Source of the DNA: Letharia columbiana
Taxonomy: Eukaryota; Ascomycota; Lecanoromycetes; Lecanorales; Parmeliaceae
Assembly (NCBI RefSeq): GCF_014066305.1
Contig: NW_023501041.1
Span: forward strand, 186,001-250,000
Length of the DNA stretch: 64,000 nt
Reading direction: 5' to 3'
Below the pieces are notes generated by a model. It saw nothing but the letters and a program-made list of their open reading frames with translations, searched no databases and was not told the origin of the DNA. The translations under genes and the position numbers were made by a program. Positions 44,105-55,499 of the stretch are shown here, piece after piece. The stretch's first letter is position 1. Each line of letters starts with the position of its first letter.

Positions 44105-45091
44105 TCAGCGCCTCACCTTTGACCGTTCCGCCACCAAGTTCTTCACCAGTTGCAGACTGTTAATCCTCTTGGCCGGATCCTTAACTAAACAATCCATCAT
44201 ATTCCGATTCAACGTACTCGAATAGCCCTTGGGGAGCGGTTTCGGCTGCCTCGCCCTGGGAGATCTATACCACCTATCCTCCGCGGCCTCCCCTCTGGGC
44301 CAATCCCTAGGGGGCCACGAAACCGGGCCTTTACCGTGGGCCAGAGCATGGATGATGGACCCTAAGCCCCAAACGTCGTTCTCTTTCGTCATCAAGGGAA
44401 TCTCGGGGCCGATCCACTCCTTCGTTCCGCCTCCATAGGTCACTCCCTCCATTGTCGCGAGGCCGAAATCTCCGAGCACGACTTCCGGGACGGGGTTCCG
44501 GCTTGTGGGTTCGCGGCGGAGGAAAACGTTGGGGGGCTTGATGTCCCGGTGCACGACTCTCTTCCACTCCCGAGGCGGGGAGCTGGGATATCGTGCGAAG
44601 CGGTTGTAGCCATAGTGAAGGAACGCAATCGCGTCCGCAAGCTGGATGAAGCAGTGCCACATGAAATCCTCTGAGACACCCCCCTCTCTTCCTCTAGGGG
44701 TATACTCACTCAGATCGCCCCCCTGGCAGTGTTCGAAGTACAAGACCAAGGAACCCCTGGAGCCATTAGCCTCTACATAGTTAGCGTGATCGAACCCGAT
44801 GATGCTAGGGTGGCGGGTCAGTACCGATTCGAAAAGGTACATCTCGCAGGGTATGGCACCCTGCATTTCGAAGCGTTTCTGTTCTTTGCGCACCAAGACC
44901 TTCTTGTCGCTTTTCCTCTTGACGACCCAGAGCTTGCCCTGGCCGCCTTCGCCGATGTGTCGGAGCTTGTCATAGCTCTCTTTCACGACGACTGAACCGT
45001 GTGTTTCCGAGGGTCCACGGATTCCGCGCTCTCTAATGGGGCCGCGGCTCTTCACGCCTGGTTCTCTGCCTCCCCCGGTCACCCACACCAT
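44105..45091 (-). CDS. Serine/threonine protein kinase, NEK-like
   Basis: A 328-residue single-exon protein that is almost entirely a kinase domain. The Gly loop is GEGGQGKLW (47-55), the likely ATP lysine is K69 in VLVRKEQKRF, followed by the helix C Glu, then H181-R-D-I-K-P-P-N (catalytic loop) and D208-F-G-L-A (Mg binding). The domain continues with TKEWIGPEIPLM in the place of the APE region, DVWGLGSIIHALAHGKGP, and DPAKRI. The first 40 residues are basic and probably disordered. The catalytic residues appear intact; IGPE replaces the usual APE. Overall pattern is closest to NEK/NIMA-like kinases among fungal families, but divergent. No regulatory domain is present. Confidence 0.87.
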   Translation of the reverse strand: MVWVTGGGREPGVKSRGPIRERGIRGPSETHGSVVVKESYDKLRHIGEGGQGKLWVVKRKSDKKVLVRKEQKRFEMQGAIPCEMYLFESVLTRHPSIIGFDHANYVEANGSRGSLVLYFEHCQGGDLSEYTPRGREGGVSEDFMWHCFIQLADAIAFLHYGYNRFARYPSSPPREWKRVVHRDIKPPNVFLRREPTSRNPVPEVVLGDFGLATMEGVTYGGGTKEWIGPEIPLMTKENDVWGLGSIIHALAHGKGPVSWPPRDWPRGEAAEDRWYRSPRARQPKPLPKGYSSTLNRNMMDCLVKDPAKRINSLQLVKNLVAERSKVRR

Positions 45092-45885
45092 GGTTGGAAT
45101 CGACTTTGCGTGTGTTAACGTTCAAGCGGACCGCGCTTGTCCGCCGTCTTTTGCGGTCGTGTGTCTTGACGGGAAGTCTGGCGTGGATTTGCTGCGTCTG
45201 AATTTTGGGGTTTCCCTCGATGCAGGAATCCCCTGGACAGCTTTAAAGAGTCTCGCTGAGTGGCGAGAACAAGAGCCATTGTTCCAAAGTACTTCTATTC
45301 AACGGTACAAAGAAGCTTGAGGACCCCGGTCCGTGCAACAAAGCATGCTTACGCGGTGCTTCTATGAAGAAACCGACACTAATAATCTTGAGAGACAATG
45401 GATTGTGCGTTGAGTCGTGACAGCTTTTGTTGACTTGAAAGCGAACAACGATAAGGAAGGACAACAAAACGCTACTGGAACCTTATCAGAACAACTGCAG
45501 AGAACAAAGATTGTAGAAAAAGACTAGTTATCGAAAGCTTTGTTTAAAGACCGAATACGTTCCTAAAGAGTCAAGATATTGCAAGCAGGTCCTGGGTCTG
45601 ATCTATGGTGGCGAAAAGGACTAAGCCAGCGTACTTTGAAGAACTTGATGTGATCGCTTAGCTTGTAAATTTCGTCAGACTCCTGATCTCATAGGCTCAA
45701 TCCCAGCGATCTTGCTTCATCAAAGCCCCTTGACATTCATGACCAGATCCTTGTGACCCTCCTTCAAGCATGTCATGGCATCCATCATAGGCAAATCGGC
45801 GTCGCAATTCTACGTATTTGAGCACTGATATGTACGGTATTCAGCCCGTGGATTTTGATAGTGCATGACAGAAACAATTTTCACT
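45092..45885. other. Intergenic region
   Basis: About 800 bp with no supported gene. Confidence 0.5.
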
Positions 45886-46878
45886 TCAGATACTTTTCTC
45901 CATATACACAGTAGTGCACTCAGCATTACTGCCCCAAGTACCCAATGGCAGGATACCGGTCCTAAGGCTTTTATATCCTCGCCTTTGATAGTAACCCTCG
46001 TTGCCGAGCTCGCGGATAGCGACGAGCCTAAGTTTGCGATGACCCAACTGACACTCTACACCGCTTGCAGTGTCTTTTTCCAACTGCTTAGCTTCAGACC
46101 CAGCGAAATCTGCAATTCTATTCTGATCCCAAACCTTCATCACCTCATCCAAATCCACCCCGTGCACCTGACCACCCATCTCAGTCCGCAACGACGACGA
46201 CAAATGCGCCCCTGAAGATCCCGGCGCATGTACTCCCCTTGAAAAATCCAGCACTCCAACCCCATCGCGACCAAGCAGCCACTCCACAGTTTTCAAAACG
46301 CGAGCGCCAAGCCCAAGGCCCCGATGCGTAGGCGAGACCGCAAAGGCGCGAAGTTCGTGTATGGGAACCGGGTTTTGTCGTTCACGATAGAGCGCTTGGA
46401 GTTTGTCGTTGAGTTCTCCCAACGCAGCAGAGATGGAATTAGAATCGGAGTCATTTCTGCCCTGCCTCTCTTGACCTGGAGCAGCCCGCCCGGCACGGGA
46501 CGCCCACTGCGCGCGCTTTCTGACATCCTCGTCATCGACGGCCATTACGCTACCGGTCGCTACCATCTGCGCCAGCTCGCCATCCCTCTTCGCATGCGCC
46601 CTGTCGCCGTCGCTGCTTTCGGTCGGATCCCGGCGCTGATCGCTTTTCACAGCGAAGACGACGATGGTGAAGCCGTCCGCGCCGATGATGTCGGCGAATG
46701 TGGCCGGATCTGCGATTCGGAGGTGCGAGGTGCCGAAGATATCTGGACGAAGGCAGTATGTGGCAGTGTAGGAGACGTTGAGTAGCGATTGAAGGGCTGT
46801 GAGAAGGGGGAGGGTAGTGGGATTGGGGGAGAGGTGAGGCGGGAAGAAGAGGACGGTGCGGAGATTCGGGGGAGTCAT
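45886..46878 (-). CDS. GNAT-family N-acetyltransferase
   Basis: A 330-residue single-exon protein. The acetyl-CoA binding motif is clear at about residues 182-207: LRAFAVSPTHRGLGLGARVL, with the R-G-x-G-x-G/A pattern of GNAT motif A. The C-terminal part contains LVAIRELGNEGYYQRRGYKS then LPLGTWGSNAECTTVYME, matching the motif B tyrosine and the end of the fold. The N-terminus starts in the fold too (RTVLFFPPHLSP...). A linker of about 60 residues in the middle (around 90-150) is charged and disordered. Substrate unknown. No close functional partner among neighbours. Confidence 0.85.
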   Translation of the reverse strand: MTPPNLRTVLFFPPHLSPNPTTLPLLTALQSLLNVSYTATYCLRPDIFGTSHLRIADPATFADIIGADGFTIVVFAVKSDQRRDPTESSDGDRAHAKRDGELAQMVATGSVMAVDDEDVRKRAQWASRAGRAAPGQERQGRNDSDSNSISAALGELNDKLQALYRERQNPVPIHELRAFAVSPTHRGLGLGARVLKTVEWLLGRDGVGVLDFSRGVHAPGSSGAHLSSSLRTEMGGQVHGVDLDEVMKVWDQNRIADFAGSEAKQLEKDTASGVECQLGHRKLRLVAIRELGNEGYYQRRGYKSLRTGILPLGTWGSNAECTTVYMEKSI

Positions 46879-47236
46879 GACAGCGCTAGATAACTACAGA
46901 GTATGGAGCTTCTGCATCTCTGCATTTCGGCAGATCGACTGCTATAATAAGGTATCAAGTATCAGGAAGGGGCGCGTGGTCTTCAAATCGTTGGTGTCTA
47001 TTGTTAGGTTGACATGATCTTTAGTATGTCGACTCCTAGATAAATTCAGAGGCAGAAAATCCGAGATATCAGTGCTCGAATACGTAAAGCGGATTTGGCA
47101 GGACAGATTATTTACCATAGCTGTATCGCATTTACAGATAAGCGGCTAGGCAGATCTACTTTAGCGGTGAGAGTCAAAGGGCGCTGAACGGGCTGTTATC
47201 CTAACAGGCTGCAATCTGGAAAGATAGAGAGCAAGA
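46879..47236. other. Intergenic region
   Basis: No gene seen. Lies between the GNAT gene start and the 3' end of the next minus-strand gene. Confidence 0.5.
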
Positions 47237-48094
47237 CTATCTGTCAACTCGAAAGAGAAGGTCTACGCTTCTTTGAGCATGGCATATAATGTCCTCATCA
47301 AGTGCGAGCGTCTCCGAGGCCGCCGAGCCTACATTCCCTGCAGAACCCTCAGTGTAGACCGTCTTCAGCCCTGCTGCCACCGCCAAGTCCTCGACCAACA
47401 CCGCAACGCGAAGCGTCCCAGCCCATCGCTTTGCAGCAACCCAGAACTCCAGAGGGAGAGTCTTTGACAAAGCATCGCACTTCCACTTGGAAGCTTCCGT
47501 AACGAACGGGACGGGAGGCGCGTAACCGTACGTCAAGTAGACCGCGTCATTGAGCCGATCCACGGTGGGGGCCGCACGACGGCGGGCTATAGGATAGGGG
47601 TCGGAGTTGAGATTCCCGCTGACTACGACATGCGGAGACTCGGTGCTGCCGGGGTACAGTCTCCCGTGACGCTTGGTCACGATTCTGGTGACGATCGCGG
47701 GATGCCTTATGAGCGACAACCAGAACACCTGCAGGGCGTCATGCTTGAACAGTCCTAGTGGCATCATGAAGTGGATGCAATCCCTCGTCTGGATCTCGGA
47801 GAAAGTGCCGTTCCCTTCACATTTCAGCTCACCGTCCATGGTCATCTGGCCTATCTCGCAATCGGGCCCTACGTGTTTTCCCGGTTGCCAGTCAAAAGCG
47901 AGGAAGCCATAATCGTGAAGAGGGAGCAGCTTGTCATCTGGCTTCGTCTCGTGGTGAACCGAGCGATGGTTATAGGGCGTCGTCATCATCTCACCGCGAA
48001 GGTATTGGCGATTCAGGTCCAGGACTGCTGCGTAGTTTGGTGCCGATGACCATTTGAGCTGGTCTTCTTCTATTTGTGCTACAGTCTCGACCAT
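47237..48094 (-). CDS. Unrecognised protein, possibly DUF6919-like
   Basis: A 285-residue single-exon protein with no signal peptide or membrane segment. The N-terminus (MVETVAQIEEDQLKWSSAPN and the following AAVLDLNRQYLRGE) and the segment PLHDYGFLAFDWQPGKH resemble fungal proteins annotated DUF6919; this is from memory and only moderately sure. Other segments are DCIHFMMPLGLFKHDALQVF and VYLTYGYAPPVPFVTEASKW. The start is the first ATG of the frame. No function is known. Confidence 0.65.
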   Translation of the reverse strand: MVETVAQIEEDQLKWSSAPNYAAVLDLNRQYLRGEMMTTPYNHRSVHHETKPDDKLLPLHDYGFLAFDWQPGKHVGPDCEIGQMTMDGELKCEGNGTFSEIQTRDCIHFMMPLGLFKHDALQVFWLSLIRHPAIVTRIVTKRHGRLYPGSTESPHVVVSGNLNSDPYPIARRRAAPTVDRLNDAVYLTYGYAPPVPFVTEASKWKCDALSKTLPLEFWVAAKRWAGTLRVAVLVEDLAVAAGLKTVYTEGSAGNVGSAASETLALDEDIICHAQRSVDLLFRVDR

Positions 48095-48640
48095 GTCGTG
48101 TGCTTTCCAAGGACTTCGAGCGTAAAAGCAGTGGCCAAATATGACAGTCGAGGTACGCGAAGAATGTGAGAATCTGGAGATTTTGAGTGTTAGCGCTGTT
48201 TGTTGCCTTGCATACTAGATCATGACGTTACGGATGTATGTGTTGGCCAAAATGTAGGAAACCGACCTTGAGATCGAAACCGACCTTGAGATCTCACAGA
48301 CGTGCAATTAATTGGTCCATGTCGGCTCTTTGCTCAGATCGGAAGATCTTGACAATAATCTCATGTAAGACTTGTGTTCTCTCTTTCGGTTGGTCCTAAC
48401 ATCACCACCGGTGGCCAAGAAGGCTTTCGACTACTGATAGATAAATGTGGCCCCATACCTTCCAATCGGCTATCGTGAATCTTTGAACCGCTGTATCATC
48501 AGTGCCATCAAAATATTACCCAAAGTTCCTCGGTGAACTGCCTTTCATCGATCAGTACGAATTCAGAAGTTTGCTAGCGCTTTGTAAACCCAGAAAGCGC
48601 AACGCTAGAATTTTCATGCGCAACCCAGTATAATATCTTT
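48095..48640. other. Intergenic region
   Basis: About 545 bp with no supported gene. A short direct repeat ACCTTGAGATC(G/T)... near 48266-48297 is visible (CGACCTTGAGATC twice). Confidence 0.45.
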
Positions 48641-49165
48641 CTACTCTGGGCCTGCGCCACAAGAGATGGCGAAAACGTTCTTATTAACTTTACCAACGCC
48701 CAAACGCTCGGCGATATGGTGTTCATCGTATGCTATCAGCAACACGTAGTAGAGATCCCATTTCGACTGATCCCGCTCTTTTGGGATGAAGCATATCCAC
48801 GTATCAGTCTCTTCGAGGGTAAAATGATGTGCATCGGAGATCGCGATGAAATGGTAGGTCGATTCACGGCCGGTAAGCAAGTTCGCATCTGTGTGTACTG
48901 TGACCGTTCCACCACAAATCTCCTCGATTGTTTGCTGGACCGTATCTACGCTTTAACGGAACTTCCATGGTGAGATAGAAGGTTGCGGACCAGGTCCAAA
49001 ACTGGAGGTACCGCATGTCTTGTTGGGTGGGATCTGAGTTGGCAACAACATAAGCGTCCTGAAAATCAGGATATGTCCGTGATAGCCGGACCCGACGAGC
49101 CCTGGCGCGAATCGATTTCCCTGTGGATGTACTACCTTATTTTGCGGCAATCTACATGCCACTGC
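48641..49165 (-). pseudogene. Frame-broken coding remnant, unrecognised
   Basis: Two adjoining open segments on the minus strand read like one protein in different frames. The upstream part (about 49140-48951) includes SRTYPDFQDAYVVANSDPTQ and RYLQFWTWSATFYLTME. The downstream part (48949-48641) includes VDTVQQTIEEICGGTVTVHT and ends VLLIAYDEHHIAERLGVGKV then CGAGPE. A single extra base at about 48950 separates them. An alternative 40-nt intron would also restore frame but is short for this organism. No start codon or complete upstream exon could be assigned. No family recognised. Confidence 0.4.
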
Positions 49166-50239
49166 ATATGACAAGCGACAGTGGAGTGCTAAGAGCTCGG
49201 TGACAAGTCTAGGACCGTTTGTTCCTGAGCGGGCCCGGCGATGAGGCTACATAATGGACACAAGCGAGCCTTGCCTCGAATAGTCGCCAAGGTGCCGAGA
49301 TAGTGTTTTCCACACCCGGTTTCTAGTCTACCGTTGGAGCCGGAATTATCTCATATCAGCTGAGAGATTCAGAGAGGAGCTTTCCCAGCACGATTTGCGC
49401 TTGGCGCCGGGCGGAAATATCTTTATTGTCAAATGGATGTTGTCATTCTTGCATAGTCGTACGAGTCAGTGTTATGTTCTAGGAGGATGCAGTGTGCAGC
49501 ATTTTTCAACTCATCATTATCCAATTTGGGCTTGATCTTTATAGAAACCAATGGGTCCGACTGGTGCTGATATTGCCAGGCTGGAGCCCGAAGGTTCCCG
49601 TACAAAGACATGCTCACGAAATACATAGCGCGGAGCGCTTCATGTCCCGATTCAGGAGCTTGGTAAGGTACAACCGCTTGCATGCTGAACGGTGGAAAGG
49701 ATTGGATTTTATAATCGGAGTTTGTGCGTCGATGTTGCAAATCGATTTTACAGCCTTGTGGGGGAGGCTGTAGAGGATACTATACAATGTTGCCTCGGGC
49801 TGCATGTGCTTGGCATCGCCCACCTGTGTTTAAAGGAACAGAGTCCTCCAACGTGGATAGCCAAATCCTACCGTCCGTCCTGCAAGGCTGCACAATCTTG
49901 TAGGCCAATGAGAACAAGAACGCTTGCATACGTTCATGCGGCATGACTGCGATCTTGGAAAGTGTAAGCGAGATAGGCAAGAGCGAGAACCCAGGTCTGT
50001 GAGATTAGATGTTTTATTTTTGAGAGTTGGGTTTCTCGTTGTTCTTCCACCTGCCGGCGTGTAGAATGCGAACAGTGTCTGACCCTTGCCTTGTACCTTC
50101 TGTTCTATAGCATCTGAATATACATAATAGCCATCGGCCAAAGGAAGACTTGGCCTGCGATCTGTTATCTTGTGACTCATCTGTGCTCTTAAGCCCTAGA
50201 AACTCATTAATAGTCGCTCTATCCTTTCGACGATGCGCA
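49166..50239. other. Region with unassigned short frames
   Basis: No supported gene. A minus-strand frame at 49429-49740 (containing PESGHEALRAMYFVSMSLYG) and another at 49830-50180 look somewhat protein-like but lack a start, splice pattern or domain. Confidence 0.35.
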
Positions 50240-51369
50240 TCAGTCGTGTTTGGCAACTGTAACCTGCGTAACATTGCTCAATGAGCCAGTCCGAGCAGTC
50301 ATCGTCAAGAAGATATTGCCGTGATCACCTAGCAACATACGTGAGTTTCTGCTGAGTCAAGAGCTTACAACATACCGAGTCCTTTCACGCTCCCTCCCAT
50401 TCCACTTCTCACACACACTGAATAGACAAGCATCGCAGCCTCCCAAATCCGATACCAAGACGTCGTATCCGAATTGCCCAACACACGAAGCGAACTTTTA
50501 CCGTCCCCTACAACCCATCGATGTAAGCAAGAGCCACAATGGCGCAAGAATTGCATTAGAACATCTTACTAGCTGCAACAATTGCTGGAAGTCTGACTTT
50601 TGCAGCAGGATCAGTTCTAGAGCCGAATACCTCGGTTGTTTGCGTAACCTCCATGTCGTCCAAAATAGTCACACAGGATTTGCGGGGTCCGAAAGTTCCA
50701 CGACATTCGACTGCTGCTTGGTAGGCACTTAAAAACATGGTAAGTCCGCCGTCAGCTCCTAAGTAATGTCAGCGGCTGGACTAAAGAAGTGCAGTTGCAA
50801 AGTACACATGATCATACTGACCCATGTTGGTCGCACTTCCGCCTTGCAATTCGTCGCCCGTCTCACATTTTGAAATAACTGCATTGGCAGCATTCTGGAC
50901 TTCGTAGAGACTTGCATAAGCGTGCGAGTAACCTTCGGCCAGACCGATCTGAATGTAACACAGTCCCTTGTCTATTAAGTTTCAGAAAAATATCATTATG
51001 GGTCAAAACAACACGTTCATTCTTACCACCCATATATCTATATGGCAGGGCAAAGCGAGGCTTGTGCCAGCGAGTGTGACGTCCTACCCATGGGAATTGC
51101 TCCGAGCCAGAAGAGATATAACTCTTCGCATCTTTACAATCGGCAATGTTGAGTTTGACACCATACTGCGCTCCATCACATTTGATAGTTAAGGTGTTAT
51201 CTTTTGAGACATCATTTGGAGTGAGAGATCCATTTGAGGAGGAGGTAGGATGCAATAGATTAGATGGTGGATATAACCTTGACAATTGATTCTCGGCTTC
51301 ATTTAAGCAATTTGCAGGCACAACGCAGACCAGAACAGCAAAGAAATGTAGACCCCGTGTCAGTGACAT
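50240..51369 (-). CDS. Secreted protein, five exons, unrecognised
   Basis: A 300-residue protein with exons 51369-51027, 50971-50822, 50758-50570, 50507-50376 and 50328-50240. All four introns are phase 1, 47-63 nt long, with GTAAGA, GTCAGT, GTAAGA and GTATGT donors. The N-terminus is a signal peptide (LHFFAVLVCVVPANC). The protein contains several cysteines (CDGAQYGV, NIADCKDA, CYIQIG, KCETGDE, ECRGTF, KSCVTILDD) and a Gly-rich C-terminal part (SGMGGSVKGLGDHG). It is divergent from another secreted protein at 51663, with 293 bp between. The identical phases and dense introns support a real gene. It could be an effector or extracellular enzyme; I do not recognise a family. Confidence 0.75.
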
Positions 51370-51662
51370 GATCCTGGATTCTGGAAGAATCAAAGCCTAT
51401 GGAGGATGCCAACGCCTTCGTAATGAACGTAGATGCTTGGAGATACGCGTCAGCACAGCTGACTGCGCGTGGAAGGATCTTCCCTTCAAGCGATGGGTGG
51501 ACCAATCGACGCTTGTGAGGGACGAGTTGTGCGAATGCGACACAAATTGCAGACTTAGGCGCACGAAGACCTTAAGACCCAAGCAGACGACTCGATCCAT
51601 TCGAACAGCGGATTCAATTCCCAACCAAAAGTCAAAGCACAGAAAGCAGTGCCTTTGGCAAA
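51370..51662. promoter_or_regulatory. Bidirectional promoter of two secreted-protein genes
   Basis: A 293-bp space between divergent start codons of two signal-peptide proteins. Presumably drives both; no motif identified. Confidence 0.5.
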
Positions 51663-52668
51663 ATGACCAGATTTGGCCTCAGGGTCATCGTGACTGGCTT
51701 TCTACTCTCCCTGGGTCATGGCAGTAATATACCTCGATGCGACTCCCATGGATACGGCCAGCCACAACCGGCTTTCTGTACCAATTTGATACTCGATGAG
51801 ATACCAATCGGCAACCGGTTCAGTCGTCTTTTTTCCCTCAAAACGTCCATCAAGCTCGAGGACATCACTCAAACGCAATGGTCACACAGGGTAGAGCTTC
51901 CATTCCTGCGCGAGAACGGTCAGTTTGTTCAGTGATTTGAAGCATGCCGCCGTCAGCTGAGAACAAATTAAGACGGCTGCAAGGTAGCATTACTGGCTGT
52001 TCGCTTTATCAATGGCAGCATTTCGCATGACACAAGTACATGGAAAGGTATTCACGGTGAGGCTCAACGCTTGAAACGCTCATGTGGGGGTACTTCTGCC
52101 GCTCCCCTGGGTGGAAATCTCGTAGTCGGTGGGTTTGCAAATCATATGAAGGGGACGTGTGGCTTATGGTTTTCTGCACAGGTGATCATTCTCGGCTTGC
52201 CATAATACTATATGCGCCGGGATCCGTTTATGATGACATTGTAAAGGTAGATCTGGCGGCAGGTACACTCATTGTCGCCGATGAGGACCCGGAGCCAGAT
52301 TTAGGCACTACTACTGGTATCGTTAAGCCGAGCAGCCTATCTTGTAGGGGCGCATTGCTGGCGTTGGGTAATTCCACAGTTTGCAATATGACGAAAATAG
52401 TCAATGTAAGCGAAGCAAAGAAGTAGCACAAACGGTGGAAAGAAAAGGGAGGCTGTTTGAAAAAAGAGGTATCAGTGTATCATTTTCTGGATCCTATGTA
52501 GACCCAGACGAGGATCGAATAGCAGAGCAAAAGGAAGAGAAGGATTTGCCGATTCGAATACTTACTCTTTGGGGACCCAATAGTTGGGAGGAGTTACCTA
52601 TGAGAGTGCAAGAACCCTTAGCTCAACGCATGATACAACAATATTCGGTCGACTGGACATTGGTGTAG
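51663..52668 (+). CDS. Secreted protein, four exons, unrecognised
   Basis: A 279-residue protein with proposed exons 51663-51918, 51973-52128, 52182-52367 and 52427-52668. The first junction (GTCAGT...TTAAG) is well supported. The second and third were chosen because they keep the frame and give 53- and 59-nt introns; other donors are possible. The N-terminus is a signal peptide (LRVIVTGFLLSLGHG) followed by IPRCDSHGYGQPQ. Later segments include LAIILYAPGSVYDDIVKVDL, PDLGTTTGIVKPSSLSCRGA and LPIRILTLWGPNSWEELPMR, which look conserved. The neighbour at 50240-51369 is divergent and also secreted. No family recognised. Confidence 0.65.
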
Positions 52669-52869
52669 AGGGAAGTCTGGTTTCTGAATGGTTACTCAGT
52701 GGACTCAGATCATGTGATCGCGTGTTACCGCGGAAGTATTCCGCCGGGTAACTAAAGACGTGAGACTTGGAAAGCCTCTCCAATCTCAGGATCTTATATC
52801 CAAGCATTGCTTTCTTATTATACACCTTTATTGCTTGCTTCAGACATCTTATGAGTATAATTATATGCA

Positions 52870-55421
52870 ATGGGAATCCCAGGGCAAGTTGTCCCGCAAA
52901 TCCAGGTCAATCTCGCTTTGTTAACACCGACTTCCACAGCATTTACAAGCAGATTGGGCCTGGTCAGAGAATAGCGCTGTCCAAAATCGCAGTGGAACAC
53001 CTCGAAAGAACCGGCCGCCCTCTTCGCATAGCTATTGACATATCCATATGGCAGTTCCAGATACAGTCCGGTCAAGGAGGAAAGAACCCCGCTCTCCGTA
53101 CCCTTTACTACCGCCTCCTGCGACTCCTCACACTATCGATACAGCCCCTCTTCGTCTTTGATGGTCCGCATAAACCTCCATTCAAGCGGGGTCGTAAGGT
53201 TGCGACAGGTGCAGCGTGCCTGCCGAATTGCCTTACGAAGGAACTCCTCAAGCGTTTTGGCTTTCCATACCACACTGCTCCCGGAGAAGCGGAGGCCGAA
53301 TGTGCGCTGCTGCAGAAAGAAAACCTCGTTGACGCTGTCTTGAGTGAAGATGTGGATACTATAATGTTCGGCTGCGCTGTGACCATGCGTAGTTGGACCG
53401 CCGAAGGGCAAAGAGGAAGCAAGAGCCCAACACACGTGAATCTTTACAACGCCGAATCTACGAAGAAAGAGAAGGGCCTAGACAGCGAAGGCATGATCTT
53501 GATTGCCCTTATGAGTGGCGGAGACTATATACCCGCTGGCATACCGGGGTGCGGGATAATGACTGCATGCGCGGCAGCCAAAGCTGGCTTTGGTCGAGAC
53601 CTTTGCCAATTGTCCAAGGATGATATCGAGGGGATCAGGAAATGGAGAGAAAGACTTGAGCAGGAACTCCAGACAAACGAATCCAAGTTTTTCCAAAAAA
53701 AGCATAAAAGTATCAAAATTCCCGAAAATTTCCCTGACAAGGCCGTATGGGGCTACTACACACACCCCGCGGTTTCATCTACAGAGAAAGTTGCGAGACT
53801 GCGCGATGAGGTTAAGTGGGGTCTCCAAGTGAACGTCACAGAACTCCGCGTATTCGTTGCAGATGCCTTCGATTGGCAATACCTTTCTGGTGCTAAGAAA
53901 TTCGTCCGTGGATTGGCACCAGCCTTGTTGCCGCACCAACTTATCAGAAGGAGCAAAATCAATGCCACAGACAACGACGACCTTGAAGCCAAGGAAATTG
54001 CGGAAGCAAAGCTTGTAAAAAGTATTGGTGGCCAAAGAAATCATTGGAATACCGATGGCGAGCCCGAGCTACGGATCGCCTACATCCCAATTGACGTTGT
54101 TGGACTAGATCTGGAAGCAGAGGAGAAGGATGATTTTCAAGGCTACGGCCTGGATGCCTCGGGAGACGAGCAGCCAGCGTCGGAATGTGATGAGACTAGA
54201 GATCGGTCCAAAAGCCCTGCGAAGAGGCGAGGCCCATCCACTTATGATCCTGCCCAGATTGAGAAGATCTGGATTTTGGAGACCCACGTAAAGCTGGGTG
54301 TGCCGTTGCTCGTCGAGACATGGGAGGAAGAGATGAGGAACCCCAAGAAATTTGCATCCAGAAAGACAAGGGAGAAGGCCAAGACAATGACGTTTAAGGG
54401 CGGTATAGAGTTAGGAGCACTGGACCAATATGTCAAAATCACAAAGCCAGGACCGGATGGTCGTGCCACAAAGCTTCCAGTAAAGGGCAAGGAAAGCACA
54501 CGACTGCCTCCGGCCTTTTTAGCGCCTAGAATTGTCGACATGTCCACAGTTCAGCAGCGAAATGTGCTGGCTGAGAACACAAATCCAGTGGGTCAAAAAG
54601 CACAGAAGCAAAAAGAGCCTTCAGAAGCAAAGGCGACACGGACTCGAAAGGCCCCGTCAGCCAGCCAGACCTCTACACCACCAAAAGACCGCGGGACGAA
54701 TCCTTGGACGTTAGCGAAAAGAACTCCCGAAAAACCTAGGTTCAAGTCTCCACCAAGAGATTCTCCGCAAGAGCTGGAAAATCTAGAAAAAGCTTGCAGC
54801 CATATCGCATGCTTTACAGCGTCGGCTTCAACGAAGAAGCGACATTCTCGGCCTACCACCCCAATCTCTGACACGGAAGACCCGACAGGGACCACACGAG
54901 GCATCAATGGAAATGTCACTCTACGCAGGGGGAAACCTTCCACACCAGCAAAACCCTCGCCACGAAAGAAGCGGAGCCCACTGCAGATGGCCAACGATCT
55001 GTATTTGGCCGGACAGCTACGTACTCCAACACTGACTCCAACCGGGAAGCAACAGGATGGGATTGGTATGGCAGAGAATGCCGACCTTCTGAATTCGCAG
55101 AAGGTGAATCGCAAACTCGACTTCAAGGAAACCCAAGCAACCCCACCACCAGCGTCTCCAGTTTCAATCTCATCCTCGTTGCCGTCGCCATCGACCCTCC
55201 TCTCTCCGGCAAACCCTTCGGATAAGGAAAGTACCGGAACGGAGCCGCCTTCCAAGGTACAGCAACCGCCGACCAGGACCGCGGGTGCTAGAAGGCTAGT
55301 TGCCCTCAGGGAAAGCCTGGAGGGCGCGTGGAAGTGTCTGGAGCCCTGGGAGGTCGGAGCGAGGTCGTCTGGTCGGAGTGTCTTCAACAGTGTGGAGGTA
55401 TTGGATCTGACGGGAGGCTAA
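52870..55421 (+). CDS. GEN1: XPG/Rad2-family Holliday-junction resolvase GEN1/Yen1-like
   Basis: An 831-residue structure-specific nuclease in two exons, 52870-52883 and 52940-55421. The 14-nt first exon encodes MGIPG, the invariant N-terminus of the Rad2 family. The intron begins GCAAGT and ends CCACAG, so it is a GC-AG intron; splicing gives MGIPGIYKQIGPGQRIALSK. Metal-binding acids are visible: D38 (AIDIS), D79 (FDG), E121/E123 (PGEAEAEC), D142/D144 (SEDVDT) and D200 (SGGDY). The H2TH region follows. The long C-terminal half has RKTREKAKTMTFKGG and a disordered basic/Pro-rich tail with PRKKRSPLQ. The product resolves four-way DNA junctions in late cell cycle in relatives. Tail-to-tail with DEG1, 78 bp apart. 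Confidence 0.93.
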
Positions 55422-55499
55422 GCGAACAGTAGAATTGGATACTTTGTTGACTACTACTCTCGAGTTCATATGTACATATTCTTGAAAAGACACATACGT

